DNA of 64,000 bases from Rhodotorula mucilaginosa (lineage: Eukaryota; Basidiomycota; Microbotryomycetes; Sporidiobolales; Sporidiobolaceae). Under the pieces are notes generated by a model, which saw nothing but the letters and a program-made list of their open reading frames with translations, was not told the DNA's origin and ran no database searches. Below, piece after piece: positions 12,878 to 23,226 of the stretch. The DNA is taken from NCBI GenBank assembly GCA_034406715.1, contig CP137871.1, positions 744,001 to 808,000 on the forward strand, read 5' to 3'. Within the stretch, counting starts at the first letter, position 1. Each line of letters opens with the position of its first letter. The translations under genes were made by a program, and so were the position numbers.

Positions 12878-14874
12878 TCAGAGCATGAGCGCATTGAGGT
12901 TCCTAAGTGTCGCGATCTCGTCAGCTCGGTGCCAGCGGGCAGTTGGGAGCAGGGTGTGGGCTCTTTACCGGCTGAGGATGACGTCCGACACACTCGCAAA
13001 TACCACCTTGACGAGCTTGGTATCCACCGCCGTCGTGTAGTGTGTGTCTGTCCCGCAATGAGGCTGCGGTCACGGCTCCTGTCTGAATTGAATTGAGACT
13101 CTCTAGTTCGTACTCACAGATCTCTTTGCTGGACGACCGGTTCAAGCGCAAGAATCGAGCACGGAAATATTCCTGGCCCGCGATCGGATCGTGCGGATCG
13201 CCTGTACGCGCCACCGAAAAGGGTTCAGCCACTGATCGTAGCAGATAGGATGGACGCTACGCCTGTACCTTCGTAGTCCGGGAAGTGCGACGTGATCGAC
13301 GAGACCGGGACCCGCGCGGTAAACACGTCTTGCTTGTTGAGGAACAGGATCATCGCGGTTTGCGCGAACCAGCGCGAGTTGCAGATGCTGTCAAAGAGCA
13401 TGAGCGCTTCTTGCATCTGGTTCGAATTCCGGTCCTCGTGGAGATTTTGCTGCGGAGCGGAGGGAAAGAGCGGCGTCGAGGAGGAGGGGTTGGGAATGAG
13501 AAGGTCAGCATGGACTTCGAGTTGAGTCCGCTGTGAGACGCACATCGTATCCGGAGAGAGACGCCAGGAACACGAGTGCCGTGACGTTCTCGAAGCAGTG
13601 TACCCTGTGTGCGAGGCTCCTCGTCAGCGAAGCACGAGCGGGAGATTTGGCTCCCGACACCCACCACTTCCGCCGCTCGCTCCGCTGCCCGCCAACGTCG
13701 AATATTCTGTAGACCTCGGGCGACGTGAGCTCCATGATCAATCCGCCTAATTTTGACTTCGGAGCTGAGTGAGACGGACCGGTAGTGCATACCGCGGTGG
13801 TGGAAGGCCGTTTCTGAAATTCCCGTCGTCTTCTGTCGACATCGCAAGATATCCTGGTCGGTTGGTCGGTAGGTCGGCTTGAACAAGCGATCGAGGTGCT
13901 CGAAGAAACTGAGCGGGGAGCGTGATCGGTGAGTTGAGTTGTGATGACCCTCAGCTCGATCCGGAGGCAAGGAAAGCACGCACTACGGCAGGCTGTTTGC
14001 AAGCAGACATGATCAGCGCCACCTCCAGACAAGCCGCGTGAGAAGACTGGCGCGGTACCTCTCAGGGATCGTAGCTTCTTCGCCACCGGCCACGACGACT
14101 TTCATGCCGCGATCGTTCCACAATGACCGCAGCCAATTCTTCAGGGGACTCGGGAACGGCTCGCCGACTTTCACTTCGCTGTATTGCTCGCCCAGCTCCC
14201 AGAGTTCCTTGGCAGGGAGGAAGGGGGTCAGCGTGCGTCTCGACGGTAGGATCATTTTTGGAGGGACACACTAAGAGGTCGGGGTTCGCGAGTTCCATCC
14301 CTTCCTGCTCCATCAAGGCTAAACAAGCCTTCATCCCGTCCCGCAGGTTCTGAAAGATCTGCTGCCGGTACATCTCGACTTCGGCGTCGGTAAATCCGGA
14401 GAGGTGAATGAGCTGCACGTCGGGGGCCGTGATCGGGTCAGCAACGGAATCGGCGGGTGGAAAGTCAGTCCCCACCCGGAATTACCTTCATCTGCTTCTG
14501 CGAGAGTTTGCGGGTGGACGTCAGCAACCTGCGCTCAAGTATAAGGTAAGCACCGGCGCACGAGTATTGTCGATTTGCCGCTCGACCCTGGACCTGCGCG
14601 AACATGCACCCGCTGTCAGACTTCCTGCAGCAATCGCAGAGTGGCGAGACCATCGGACTGACCGAGCAAGAGCATCTATAGACTCGCGGGGCAGTCAGTC
14701 CACTTATCGAGAGCGCAAAAGTACAGAGGCACGCCGACCGACCTTGACCTCTGATGCCAATTTGTCCTCGTCGTCTCGCAGCAAGCGGTCAATAGCCTTG
14801 GACTGAGCGAGGTCTTGCGAGGTCGGTTCCCATTCCGGTCGGCGGCCACCCTCGGTCGAACTACAGGCTCCCAT
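12878..14874 (-). CDS. Heterotrimeric G-protein alpha subunit
   Basis: Fourteen exons: 14743..14874, 14663..14675, 14562..14593, 14486..14497, 14272..14412, 14059..14207, 13984..13992, 13793..13908, 13665..13764, 13544..13604, 13269..13449, 13118..13201, 12969..13047, 12878..12902. They sum to 1134 nt, 377 aa. The N-terminus MGACSS carries a myristoylation glycine and a palmitoylation cysteine. The GTPase motifs are P-loop GPGSSGKST (49-57), switch [19 protein letters not shown] (from 224), NKQD (293-296) and TTAVDT (about 348). The C-terminus ends SRNLNALML, the receptor-contact tail. G-alpha proteins relay signals from seven-helix receptors at the plasma membrane, in fungi to cAMP or pheromone pathways; which class this is I cannot say. 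Exons of 13, 12 and 9 nt are remarkable and are supported by exact frame and motif continuity. Confidence 0.93.
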
Positions 14875-15973
14875 CACGGACGCCGTCCAAGTCACCCTCG
14901 AGTTGTGGGGGGGGATCGCTGCGGTCTGGGCGCGAGCAGTGGAGCGAAGCACGTGAAGAGTCCTTGAGTAGCAACAGCAGGGTCGACGGCGGTTCCCTCG
15001 GTGAGCAGGAGCCGGAGATGAGGCAGGAGGGGTACAGAGCAAGCTGGAAAGCTCCCCACATGGGTCAGCACGGTCGTCCGCGGGGGATAAGCCACGAGGA
15101 AGCGTCGGCGCTCAGGTCCCTTTGTTCTTTTTAACGACTCGGAAGGGCGAGGAATTCCGCCAAAGCTCGGCACGCGCGTCCGATCCCGCCAAGTTGCTGC
15201 GCACTTTGTGATCTGTAGCAATCAAGCTAGGCAATTCTGCCTTTCAGCTGGGCAGCAGGGACACCGCAGCCACGAATCCGGACTTGGCGAAGTTGAGAGA
15301 GGAGATCGCTTTCTCCCGCAGCCGCCGATGCTTTCTCGGTTGTAAGCCGGCACAGCTCGTAGCGCTACGTTCCTCCCTGAAGCCAAGAGTCTCGTGAACA
15401 GCAGAGGGTCAGCGTACGCGCTGAGAGCGGGCGGCGCGACTGCTTCGCAAAGGTAATGAGTTGAAATACAAACAGTTTGTAATCAAGCATTAGAAAGAGG
15501 CAGCCTCACCGCCACGCCGCTGTCTTCACCGCAGCAACGCTAGCAGAGCGTAGCAGAGCGTAGCAGAGCGTAGCAGAGCGTAGCAGAGCGCGCTAGGAGG
15601 ACGCAGAGAGATCAAGCCGCGGACCCGCCCTCAGCCCAACTCGTCCAGCCCGCCAAACCCGCCCGGATCGAAACGCAACCCACTCCGCCGCACTCGCTGC
15701 CTCGTTCCCTTTTCAACGTTCCTGAAGGTGAGCTTGCAGAGGACACGTTTGTTCAGAAGCAGAGGAGCTAGGCCTATGCCCCTACGTCGGCTACAGCAGG
15801 AGCCGTTCCCTGGACGTCGACTTTGCTGCCCACTCGTTGAAAAGTCATCGCACGGGGGCCGACATGCTCTGTACAGCGCGGAAACGAACAGTCCAGCTGC
15901 TCAAGTAGAAACGTATAGCTGACGCGGCTGTCCCGCTTGGCAGAACGCCGACTCACCGGAAACCAACGACGCC
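14875..15973. promoter_or_regulatory. Long divergent intergenic region G-alpha / SF3A1
   Basis: At 1.1 kb this is the largest gene-free gap in the window. It must hold the promoters and 5' UTRs of both flanking genes. Apart from the 10-bp tandem repeat near 15541 I find no coding exon with family sequence; several short open frames are present but lack any supporting signal. Confidence 0.5.
15541..15590. repeat. Tandem repeat, 10-bp unit, five perfect copies
   Basis: The unit tagcagagcg is repeated five times without a mismatch, about 385 bp upstream of the SF3A1 start codon. It is preceded by a partial related motif (acgc) and followed by cgctag. A short perfect array of this kind usually reflects recent replication slippage. 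Whether it binds a regulator is unknown. Confidence 0.97.
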
Positions 15974-18434
15974 ATGTCGGAGGCGACTCTCATCTTGCCG
16001 CCGCCCGTCATCAAGGCGATCGTCGACAAGACGGCCGCCTTTATCGCAAAGTCGAACAATGCCGCCATGCTCGAGGAAAAGTTCAAGCAGCGCGAAAAGA
16101 CCGACTCGCGATTCGCCTTCATGAACGAATCGGACCCCTACCACGCGTACTACGCCGACCGACTCGCGGCGTTCAAGGCCGGAGAGCAGCCGGAACAGAA
16201 GCCAGAGGACAAGGAGGGCGCAGACGGTAAAGCGGAAGACGATGGCAGGCCACCTCAACCACCGGCGCTCGAGTTCCTGGTCGAAGACCCGCCAAAGATC
16301 AACGCGGTCGATCTGTAAGCTCTCGTCTCTCTGCTTGTTGCTGAGAGAAAACAAGGAGCTAATCGCGATGCGGTATTGCAGCGACATCTTGCGGTTGACC
16401 GCTCTTTTCACGGCACGATCCGGTCGCAAGTTCACCTCAGACTTGGCCGCCCGCGAATCCCGCAACTACCAGTTTGACTTCCTTCGACCCACGCACTCTC
16501 TCTTTGGCTATTTCAACAGGTGCGCACGTACTGAAAATTTACCATCTGCTCGATTGCTCACACTTTCACCCTCGTAGGCTGGTCGAGCAATATACGAAAA
16601 TCCTCGTGCCGTCGAAGGAGATGCTCGAGCGCATCGAGCGACGAGCGGGTGGACCGGCAGACGATCCTCTGGGCGACGCTGCCGCGCGAGGACGCCGTGA
16701 AGTGCTCGCCGACGCACAGCAGCGCGTCGAGTGGGAGAAGTGGGAGTCTAGCCGGAGGAAGGAGGAAGAGGACAAGGCCGAGGCGGAACGGATCGCGTTC
16801 GCCGAGATCGACTGGCAGGACTTCCAGGTCGCGTCCACGATCGAGTTCACCGAGAACGACGAGGCTGGCATCGCCGAGCTGCCGCCGCCTATGAGTCTTG
16901 CCGAGGTTGAAAACATGTCGATCGCGCAGAAAAAGATGGCCTCGATGATCATGGAAGGCAACGGTGCCGCGGCGAACGGCGGTGGTTCGGACGAGGGCGA
17001 GATGGACATGGAGGACGAGGACGACGACACCGCTGCCGCTGGACAGCCGGTGGTCGAGCAGCGGAAGGAGGACGTCGTCGAGATCCAGACTGCCGACTCG
17101 AGTGCACCAGTCAAGATCCGCAAGGACTACGTTCGCAGTACGTTCACGTCCTCCATCAACGGTCTCTTCTTCATGAACACTGACTCGAAGCTACCCTATA
17201 GCCAAGAAGACCAAGCCGACGCAAGCCTTCACTACCTTCGAGGGTCAGCAGATCCCGGTCGACGAGTTTGGCAAGCACATCCGGTACGAGATGCTCGACC
17301 CGCGGTGGAAGGAAGAGAAGAAGCAAGCGGACCTCAACCGCGCCGCGTCTGCCGTCATGCCCGGAGGCACCGACGTGTCTGCCTCGATCCGTGCCATCGC
17401 CGCGCACCGCCCCGACATCTTTGGTGAGAACATCGGCGAGGCCGAGAAACAACGGCAAGCAGCCGAACTCGCCAAGTCGAGGGCCCGAGAGAAGAACGTC
17501 TGGGACGGTCACGCCGCTTCGAAGGAGACGACCACCATGCGGTACCAGCAGACGGCCAACTACGACGATCAGATTGCCGCCCTCCACCGCGCCAAAGGTT
17601 TGCTGCCGACCGAGGAGTCAAACATTGGACCGACGATGCCCGAGCCGTCAGAGATGCCGGAACCGGTGGTCGAGGCTCCGGCGCCTGCGATGACGACGCT
17701 GACGACGGGCGCCAGCATCTCTGCGGCGCCTCAACCCCCGCAAATCACTCTCGAGCGGACCGCCTCGTCCAACTTCACCTCCGTCGGTCCTCCGCCTGGG
17801 TTTGCACCGCAAGACGTGCCCGCAAGCGGCTCTCCAATGCCCGCCCCGCCCCTCCCCGCCGGCCTTCCGCAACGACCCTCAGTGTCGACGCCCGGTGAGG
17901 GCCTGCCGACCGACAACGCGGCAGGTCTGGCTCCGCCTGCTCCCGTCCCGACTGCTGCCGATGCTCAGCAGTCCGGAGCGTCGCCGAACGGGACTCGGCC
18001 TGCTCCGGACGAGGCGGAAGACGAACCTTCGGCGAAGCGAGCTCGCCGGGACGAAGGGCACATCGTCCCCGAGGAGGAGTGGCTCGCGAAGCACCCCGAC
18101 CCGGTCAAGATTACCGTTCAGCTGCCAGACTACCCGGCCAAGCCCGCGTGGGGCTGCAAGGGCCAGGCAGTCGAGCTCGAGGTCCCGCTCACGTTGCTGA
18201 TCGGTACCGTGCGAGACCGAATCGCGGTAAGCTTGCCCAAGCAGTTCCTCCTCGCCCTTTCCTGCTCGCTGACCCAGCATCTCACTCGTCATGTCACAGG
18301 CTATGGTTGGCGTGCCGGTCGGCAAACAGCGATATACCTACAAGGATCGCCTTCTCGCAAACTCGTCCACGCTCGCTGCCCTCAACCTGGACAACGGCGA
18401 CACCCTGAGCCTGCAGATCAGGGACAAGAAGTAG
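15974..18434 (+). CDS. SF3A1: Splicing factor 3A subunit 1 (SF3A120 / Prp21)
   Basis: Five exons (15974..16314, 16382..16519, 16578..17137, 17202..18226, 18300..18434) give 732 aa. Two SURP modules are visible: the first in the N-terminal 75 residues (DPYHAYYADRLAAF), the second around residues 120-165 (HSLFGYFNRLVEQYTKIL). They are followed by a charged coiled coil, the DWQDFQVASTIEF stretch, a conserved RKDYVR-type segment and HIRYEMLDPRWKEEK. A Pro/Ala-rich linker leads to a C-terminal ubiquitin-like domain ending NLDNGDTLSLQIRDKK. The full architecture (two SURPs plus UBL) is that of human SF3A1, not the shorter Prp21 of budding yeast. It is part of the SF3a complex of the U2 snRNP and helps recognise the branch site in the nucleus. 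It converges on mL38 with 103 bp between stops. Confidence 0.96.
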
Positions 18435-18537
18435 ACTTGGGGGCTTCTTTCTCTCGCTCTTGTAACCTGATTTCTATCTCCAGCGCGGACAATGTGCTTG
18501 TTCAGGAGATCTTGCATTGCGATCGCTGCCATGGTAC

Positions 18538-19876
18538 TTAAACCACCTCGTACTTTGCTGGTCTGTTGGCGTACGTGTCGATCTTCGGCGGCCGTCCGTA
18601 CTTGGGCTCCGGAACGTCTGCGCGGTTGATGCAGAGTCAGTTGCCACGAAATTAGGGAATCATACTGACAAGCAAACTCACCGAGGACTTCGCTGTAGAT
18701 CGCGCTGACGTCCTTGTCCCACTTCTGCCGGAAGAAGCTCACGCCGGCCGGCTTCAGACCGTGCTGGTCGACAAACTCGCGCACGCTGAAGCCGAGGCGT
18801 TCCGGCTCGTTGGCCAACTCGAGCTGCGAAGACTGCTCGAGGAGCAGAGTCGTGTATCGGTGATACGGGGTGCCGTTCTGGGGATGAGGCGGGACGTAGG
18901 CGAGACCAGCCGGGAGCGAGTCGAGAGAGAGCGTGGTCGAAGTAGCGGAGAGGGGAATGTTTGGGCTGTGTGCGCGGTTTCACAGATTCCGGTCAGAGTC
19001 AAGAGCCAGATCGGCAAAAGGAGGAAAGTAGGACCTACACGAGCCAGTGCGCGTAGGTAGTGAAAGTCTGATTCATCTCGTCGGGTACGTCTGTCGACGG
19101 GAAAGCAGAGTCAGTGCTGCGCGACGGGGAGCAAGGCTAGGAAAGAGCGACTGACCGGGGTCGACGACGAGCAAAGTGTACAACCGCTCCTCCGGATGGA
19201 AGACCTGAGCGGTCACCTCGAATCCTTCTCGTGTCTGTAAGGAGTAGCAGGGAGTGAGTCCGGTGGGTTCGAGCCGAATGATGCACCGACAAGCTTGGCG
19301 TACCCGTGCCGGAGCGGTAAAGACACCCGGCTCGATCGTCTCGCCCGCGACCTGGATCCGCACGTCGGCCTGCGGATTGATCTCTGCCAGGAGATCAGGC
19401 GTCACGTGCATCTGAGTCACTCGTTGCATCTGTGCACATGCAAGCCGGAAAAAGCAGTCAGCGGCGGCACGAATCGGCGTGCTTCACGTGGAGAAGGGAC
19501 GCACGAGGATGGCGAGGTCGCCCTCCTTCCGCCACTTGCGCTCAGCCAGGTGCCGATAAACGGGCTTGGACATGTCGCCTGCGCCCGTCTTTGCGCGCCA
19601 TCGAGTCTCGGGGTCGTTGCTCCAAGCCTCGACCTCGAGCTTGTCGAGCTTGTCCTGCGCCGCGCCGGACTGCTTGAGCTGCTCGAGCTGCTTGAGCTTG
19701 TTCTCGCGGTCCTGCTGGATGTACTCGAGCGCGGCATCGTACGCCGGAAGCGAGCCTGCCTTGACGGGAGGTTGGTAGCTGCTGCTCGTGCTGGTGCTCG
19801 CTGCAGCGGCGCGGCCCGGCGCCGAAGACGAGAGGGCGCGCTGGCAGGTGCGAAGTGCGAGTCTGGAACGGTGCAT
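18538..19876 (-). CDS. MRPL38: Mitochondrial ribosomal protein mL38 (PEBP-like)
   Basis: Six exons (19505..19876, 19304..19429, 19156..19234, 19039..19090, 18682..18965, 18538..18617) give 330 aa. The start is the ATG before HRSRLALRTCQRALSSS, a basic, acid-free presequence. A charged helical region (EYIQQDRENKLKQLEQLKQ) precedes a phosphatidylethanolamine-binding-protein fold. Within it are LYTLLVVDPDVPD, HWLVPNIPLS and VPPHPQNGTPYHRYTTLL, which mirror the DPDxP and GxHRY motifs of PEBPs. The protein continues to QKWDKDVSAIYSEVL, and the short last exon reads PKYGRPPKIDTYANRP, typical of mL38/yeast MrpL35. It belongs to the large subunit of the mitochondrial ribosome. A free cytosolic PEBP is the alternative, but the presequence and C-terminal extension favour mL38. 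Confidence 0.9.
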
Positions 19877-20454
19877 AGCGGCCACAACTAGCGCGCTCGG
19901 TGTGTCTGCTGGCGCAAGTCGGCGGCGACGGCCTCCGAGCGATGGGACTTTTGGAGGCCGCGGGAGCCCGCGGGGATAAGGTGCTACTTTCGTGTTTTCG
20001 CTAGCGTCGCAAGCCTACTCGTTATACATACGTGATCAAGCCGCTATGCTATAATTCTCCTGCAAACCTGTACTAAGAGGTAGTACAGTCCAAGATATAT
20101 TCGGCGGAGGGCCTCAGGGGCGGCTTGAATCGAGGCACGGCTCCCATGGAGGTTCAAATTGCGGCGGCAGGCTCGGTTGAAGCGAGTAATCACCAAAACC
20201 TGCACCGGTCTACAGGAGTGCCTGCTATGCGTCCGCCTTGTACAAGCTGTATACGCGTTGCAGACGGATCACGTGCAGTGAAATCTTGCTCGATCGAACG
20301 CGTGCCGCGTGCCGAATTTGGGCTTCGTCAAACTCTGGCCGGCTTTTCCGCCAAACAACGAGTCTAGCAGCCCTGCATCCCTCCTTGTACTGCTACCAAG
20401 CTTCCTCAGCGTCCTCTCCCTTCTAGACGCATATCATACAAGTCCGGTCCCAGC
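19877..20454. promoter_or_regulatory. Divergent intergenic region mL38 / surface glycoprotein
   Basis: 578 bp holding both promoters. It is slightly more AT-rich than the surroundings near 20030-20100 and includes gatatatt (about 20094), which could be a TATA-like element for the + strand gene although it lies some 360 bp from its ATG. No reading frame in it is convincing. Confidence 0.4.
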
Positions 20455-22662
20455 ATGCCTCTCCTCCCTCTGCTCGCAGCGCTCGCGCCGCTCGTCAGCG
20501 CCGGCTACTCCTCGTACAGCCTGTGAGTCTTCCAGCTCCCGATCCCGCAAAGGTTGTCACTGACTTTGAAGACGTCGCTGTGCAGTGACAATCTCCCGCA
20601 TACGAGCGAATCCGGCCAGACTGGAGTGCGTACAATGTTGGCCGTCGTCGACAGCTCAGCGTCGAAGTCGCCGCGCCACCGTTTGACGGGCATGCAGAGG
20701 CTCTTCGCGGGTGCAGGGCTTTACTGACCATTCTCCGAGCCTGCAGTACAATGATTGCGGTACTACCGACAGTCCGGACGCGATGTGAGCCCCTGCGCCA
20801 TTCTTTGCTTTGCGGAAATTCCGAAGGAGCAGACGAGGCCGCCGGCGACTACGACGCGAGCAACGTCACTGACACGACGGTACGAATGCTCGCAGGTGCC
20901 AGACTGCTTTCGTGAACAGCGTTACGGTGAGTGTGCACGAAGCGCGTTCGCCGGGAGAATGCTCGCCGCCGCTCGCCGTCGGCAGCGACTGAGTCGTGAG
21001 GCTGCGCTCGATTTCCTGGCGCACTCACTCTGCCTTGATACCACTGCCTCCAGGACTTTTGCTTGTGGGCACCGCCGACACCGGGCGGGACGATCGGAGA
21101 CACGGAGGAGATCGAAGTGGCGTGGTGTTCGGCAACGGGCCACGGCGCAAGGGTGATGCCGGAAGGCACTGTTCACTCGGTATGTCGTTCGAGCCGTTTT
21201 GTACAACAGCATGCCGGCGAAATTGACAACGTCCGAGAGTGCAGGCTCACTACCTCGTTACGCCGCATTACACGTAAAGGAGTTTCCGGCTCTCTCGACC
21301 CGCGCGAGATATCCTGACGAGCCTGAATCCTATGCAGCCAAATCACCGGTACCGGAGACTTTACCAAGATTAACATCGCTGCCGGTGATGCGGGCGGCGA
21401 GCTCGACCCGCACGGCGCGACTGGCAACGGAAACCCGATCGGTGAGTATGCGCGGTCGCTTTTGTTCAGGCCCGCTGCTGACGGGTTCACGTTCGTCCGT
21501 TTCAGGAAGCCTTGTCTATGCCAACGGCCAACAGATTCACGAGTGGACTTCCGTGAGTCGCGCCCGTTCCTACGTGGCGAAAGTCGCGAAGGACCCTTGC
21601 TGACCTCGCATCCTGTCCTAAACGCAACTTAGTTCGTGAGTGTTTTCCGCCCGCTGCCAGACCACGTCTGAAACGAGATTGCTGACTATGGCTCATCACA
21701 GATCTCCGACAGCGAATTCTGTCAGTCCGGATGCTCAAGTCTGTCTGTTAAAGCCGAGACTGATCGAGCCTTCGCCCTGCAGGCTTCCGGATCTGCCACG
21801 ATGCGCCCGACGCCTGGCTTTGGTGCCAGCACATCTACGACTTGCAGGTGCGGGGACTTCTCATAACGGGTGCACGTAATCACGCGCTGACCCCGCGTGT
21901 GCGACAGGGCTGCGCATGGAACGAGCCGGGCAACTATGGGGGCGGCTTTGATTCCTGCGAGGGAGACTCGACCGAGTGTGAGTTCTTTCGATGACCCATA
22001 CTCACTTGTTGCGGAGATACTGACCCGTGGCCTTTGTGCAAAAGACCCGCCCGGCGTCTACATGGTCAACGGCCAACTCTCGACGTACCAGCAGTCGCAA
22101 GGAGCTGCGCCCACCCCGCACGCTGCCGGTGCCTCCTCGAACTGCCAAGCCGTTGCTACCGTTGGTGGTGCCGCTGCTGCTTACGCGTCAGTCCTGACGA
22201 CTTTTTCACTCCGACCCTGAGCATTGACCGGTTCCTTTCCGCAGCCCGGCCACCACGACGTCGAGCGCGGCACCTAGCAGCACTTGGTCCTCGTCCGTCG
22301 CTTCTTCCACGACATGGTCGAGCTCCGCCGCATTGAGCTCGACCCCGGTATCCTCTAGCTGGACGACGTCGACCGTCGTGTCGTCGTCTTCGGTCCTTTC
22401 GTCTTCGGTCGTTTCGTCCTCCGCCACCGTCTCGACCAGCACCGCCGTTGTCACCACGGCGCGCTCGGCCGCAATCGTGACCTCGTCGGTCACACAGTCG
22501 CGGAGCAGCAGCCTCTCGAGTGCGAGTGCCGTTCGAGGATCGGCGCAGCCGGCTGCGGCAGCAGCTTCGACGTCTGCGCACAACTCTGGTGCTCAGAAGC
22601 TCGCGGCGGCTGCAGGCATGTCCCTCTTTGCCGTTGCGGCAGGCATGGCCGTCTTCGCTTAG
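20455..22662 (+). CDS. Secreted GPI-type glycoprotein, 'macrofage activating glycoprotein' family
   Basis: Fourteen exons (20455..20522, 20586..20625, 20747..20784, 20896..20926, 21054..21179, 21245..21273, 21338..21441, 21506..21552, 21633..21635, 21702..21720, 21783..21847, 21908..21977, 22045..22186, 22245..22662) give 399 aa. There is a clear signal peptide (MPLLPLLAALAPLVSA), a Cys-containing ectodomain with GGELDPHGATGNGNPIG, EWTSFISDSEFCFRICHD and GGGFDSCEGDS, a Ser/Thr-rich stalk, and a C-terminal hydrophobic tail after SAHNSG that fits a GPI signal. The ectodomain motifs match, from memory, a basidiomycete family annotated as macrofage activating glycoprotein in Cryptococcus and relatives. 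It is presumably cell-wall or membrane bound; no biochemical function is known to me. Exon 9 is a single codon (TTC, 3 nt) flanked by its own splice sites and branch points. Confidence 0.85.
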
Positions 22663-23226
22663 AGATATCTATAGATCCGTCATACGACAGACACTCGTCG
22701 GCGTTGTGAACTCTTGACGCCGCCACTCGCAGTCGCCTCTTGGTTCAAGCGTCTTGCATACGAGAGACATCTCTCGCCGCTACATCTCCTCATGTCACAC
22801 TACAGACTCTTTCATCTCTCTCCGGCTCTGATTCCTCCTCCGTCATTCCTTGCTCACTCATGGTTTCCGGTCCGCTATTCTCTGGTGTCTCGAGTTAGTT
22901 TCCGGCCTCACATCCCGTTTCCGTATTTATCCGCATGTCCGTCTTCGCTCTTCTCGCAATGCAGACAATCTCTCATCGGAACATGTTCGAATCTTCGTCC
23001 TGCAATATAGAGACTTCCGGTCTTTATGGAAATTTTGCCGTCAGGTCCAGAGTGATCGCACCGTCGGCCTGGACACTACCTCTGCCTTCAGCGTATTGTA
23101 CGAGGACAGGTTGCTCGCTCGATTTGCTGGCTGTACAGGAGCTCTCTGACTACACGTCGCCTCGTTTGAGCTGCCCTTCGTGTGTTGTTCGTGGTCCATC
23201 ACTCGACACTCGCATTGCACCGCACA
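22663..23226. other. Intergenic region
   Basis: 564 bp from the glycoprotein stop to the RAE1 start, both on the + strand. It is pyrimidine-rich and should contain the 3' UTR of the first and the promoter of the second. Nothing else is recognisable. Confidence 0.45.

Noticed and set aside
14663-14700. A degenerate G-alpha P-loop reading GQSDGLATL
   Set aside because: This came from reading through the donor at 14662. Splicing at G|gtcagt to the acceptor before 14593 gives the intact P-loop GPGSSGKST, so the protein is normal.
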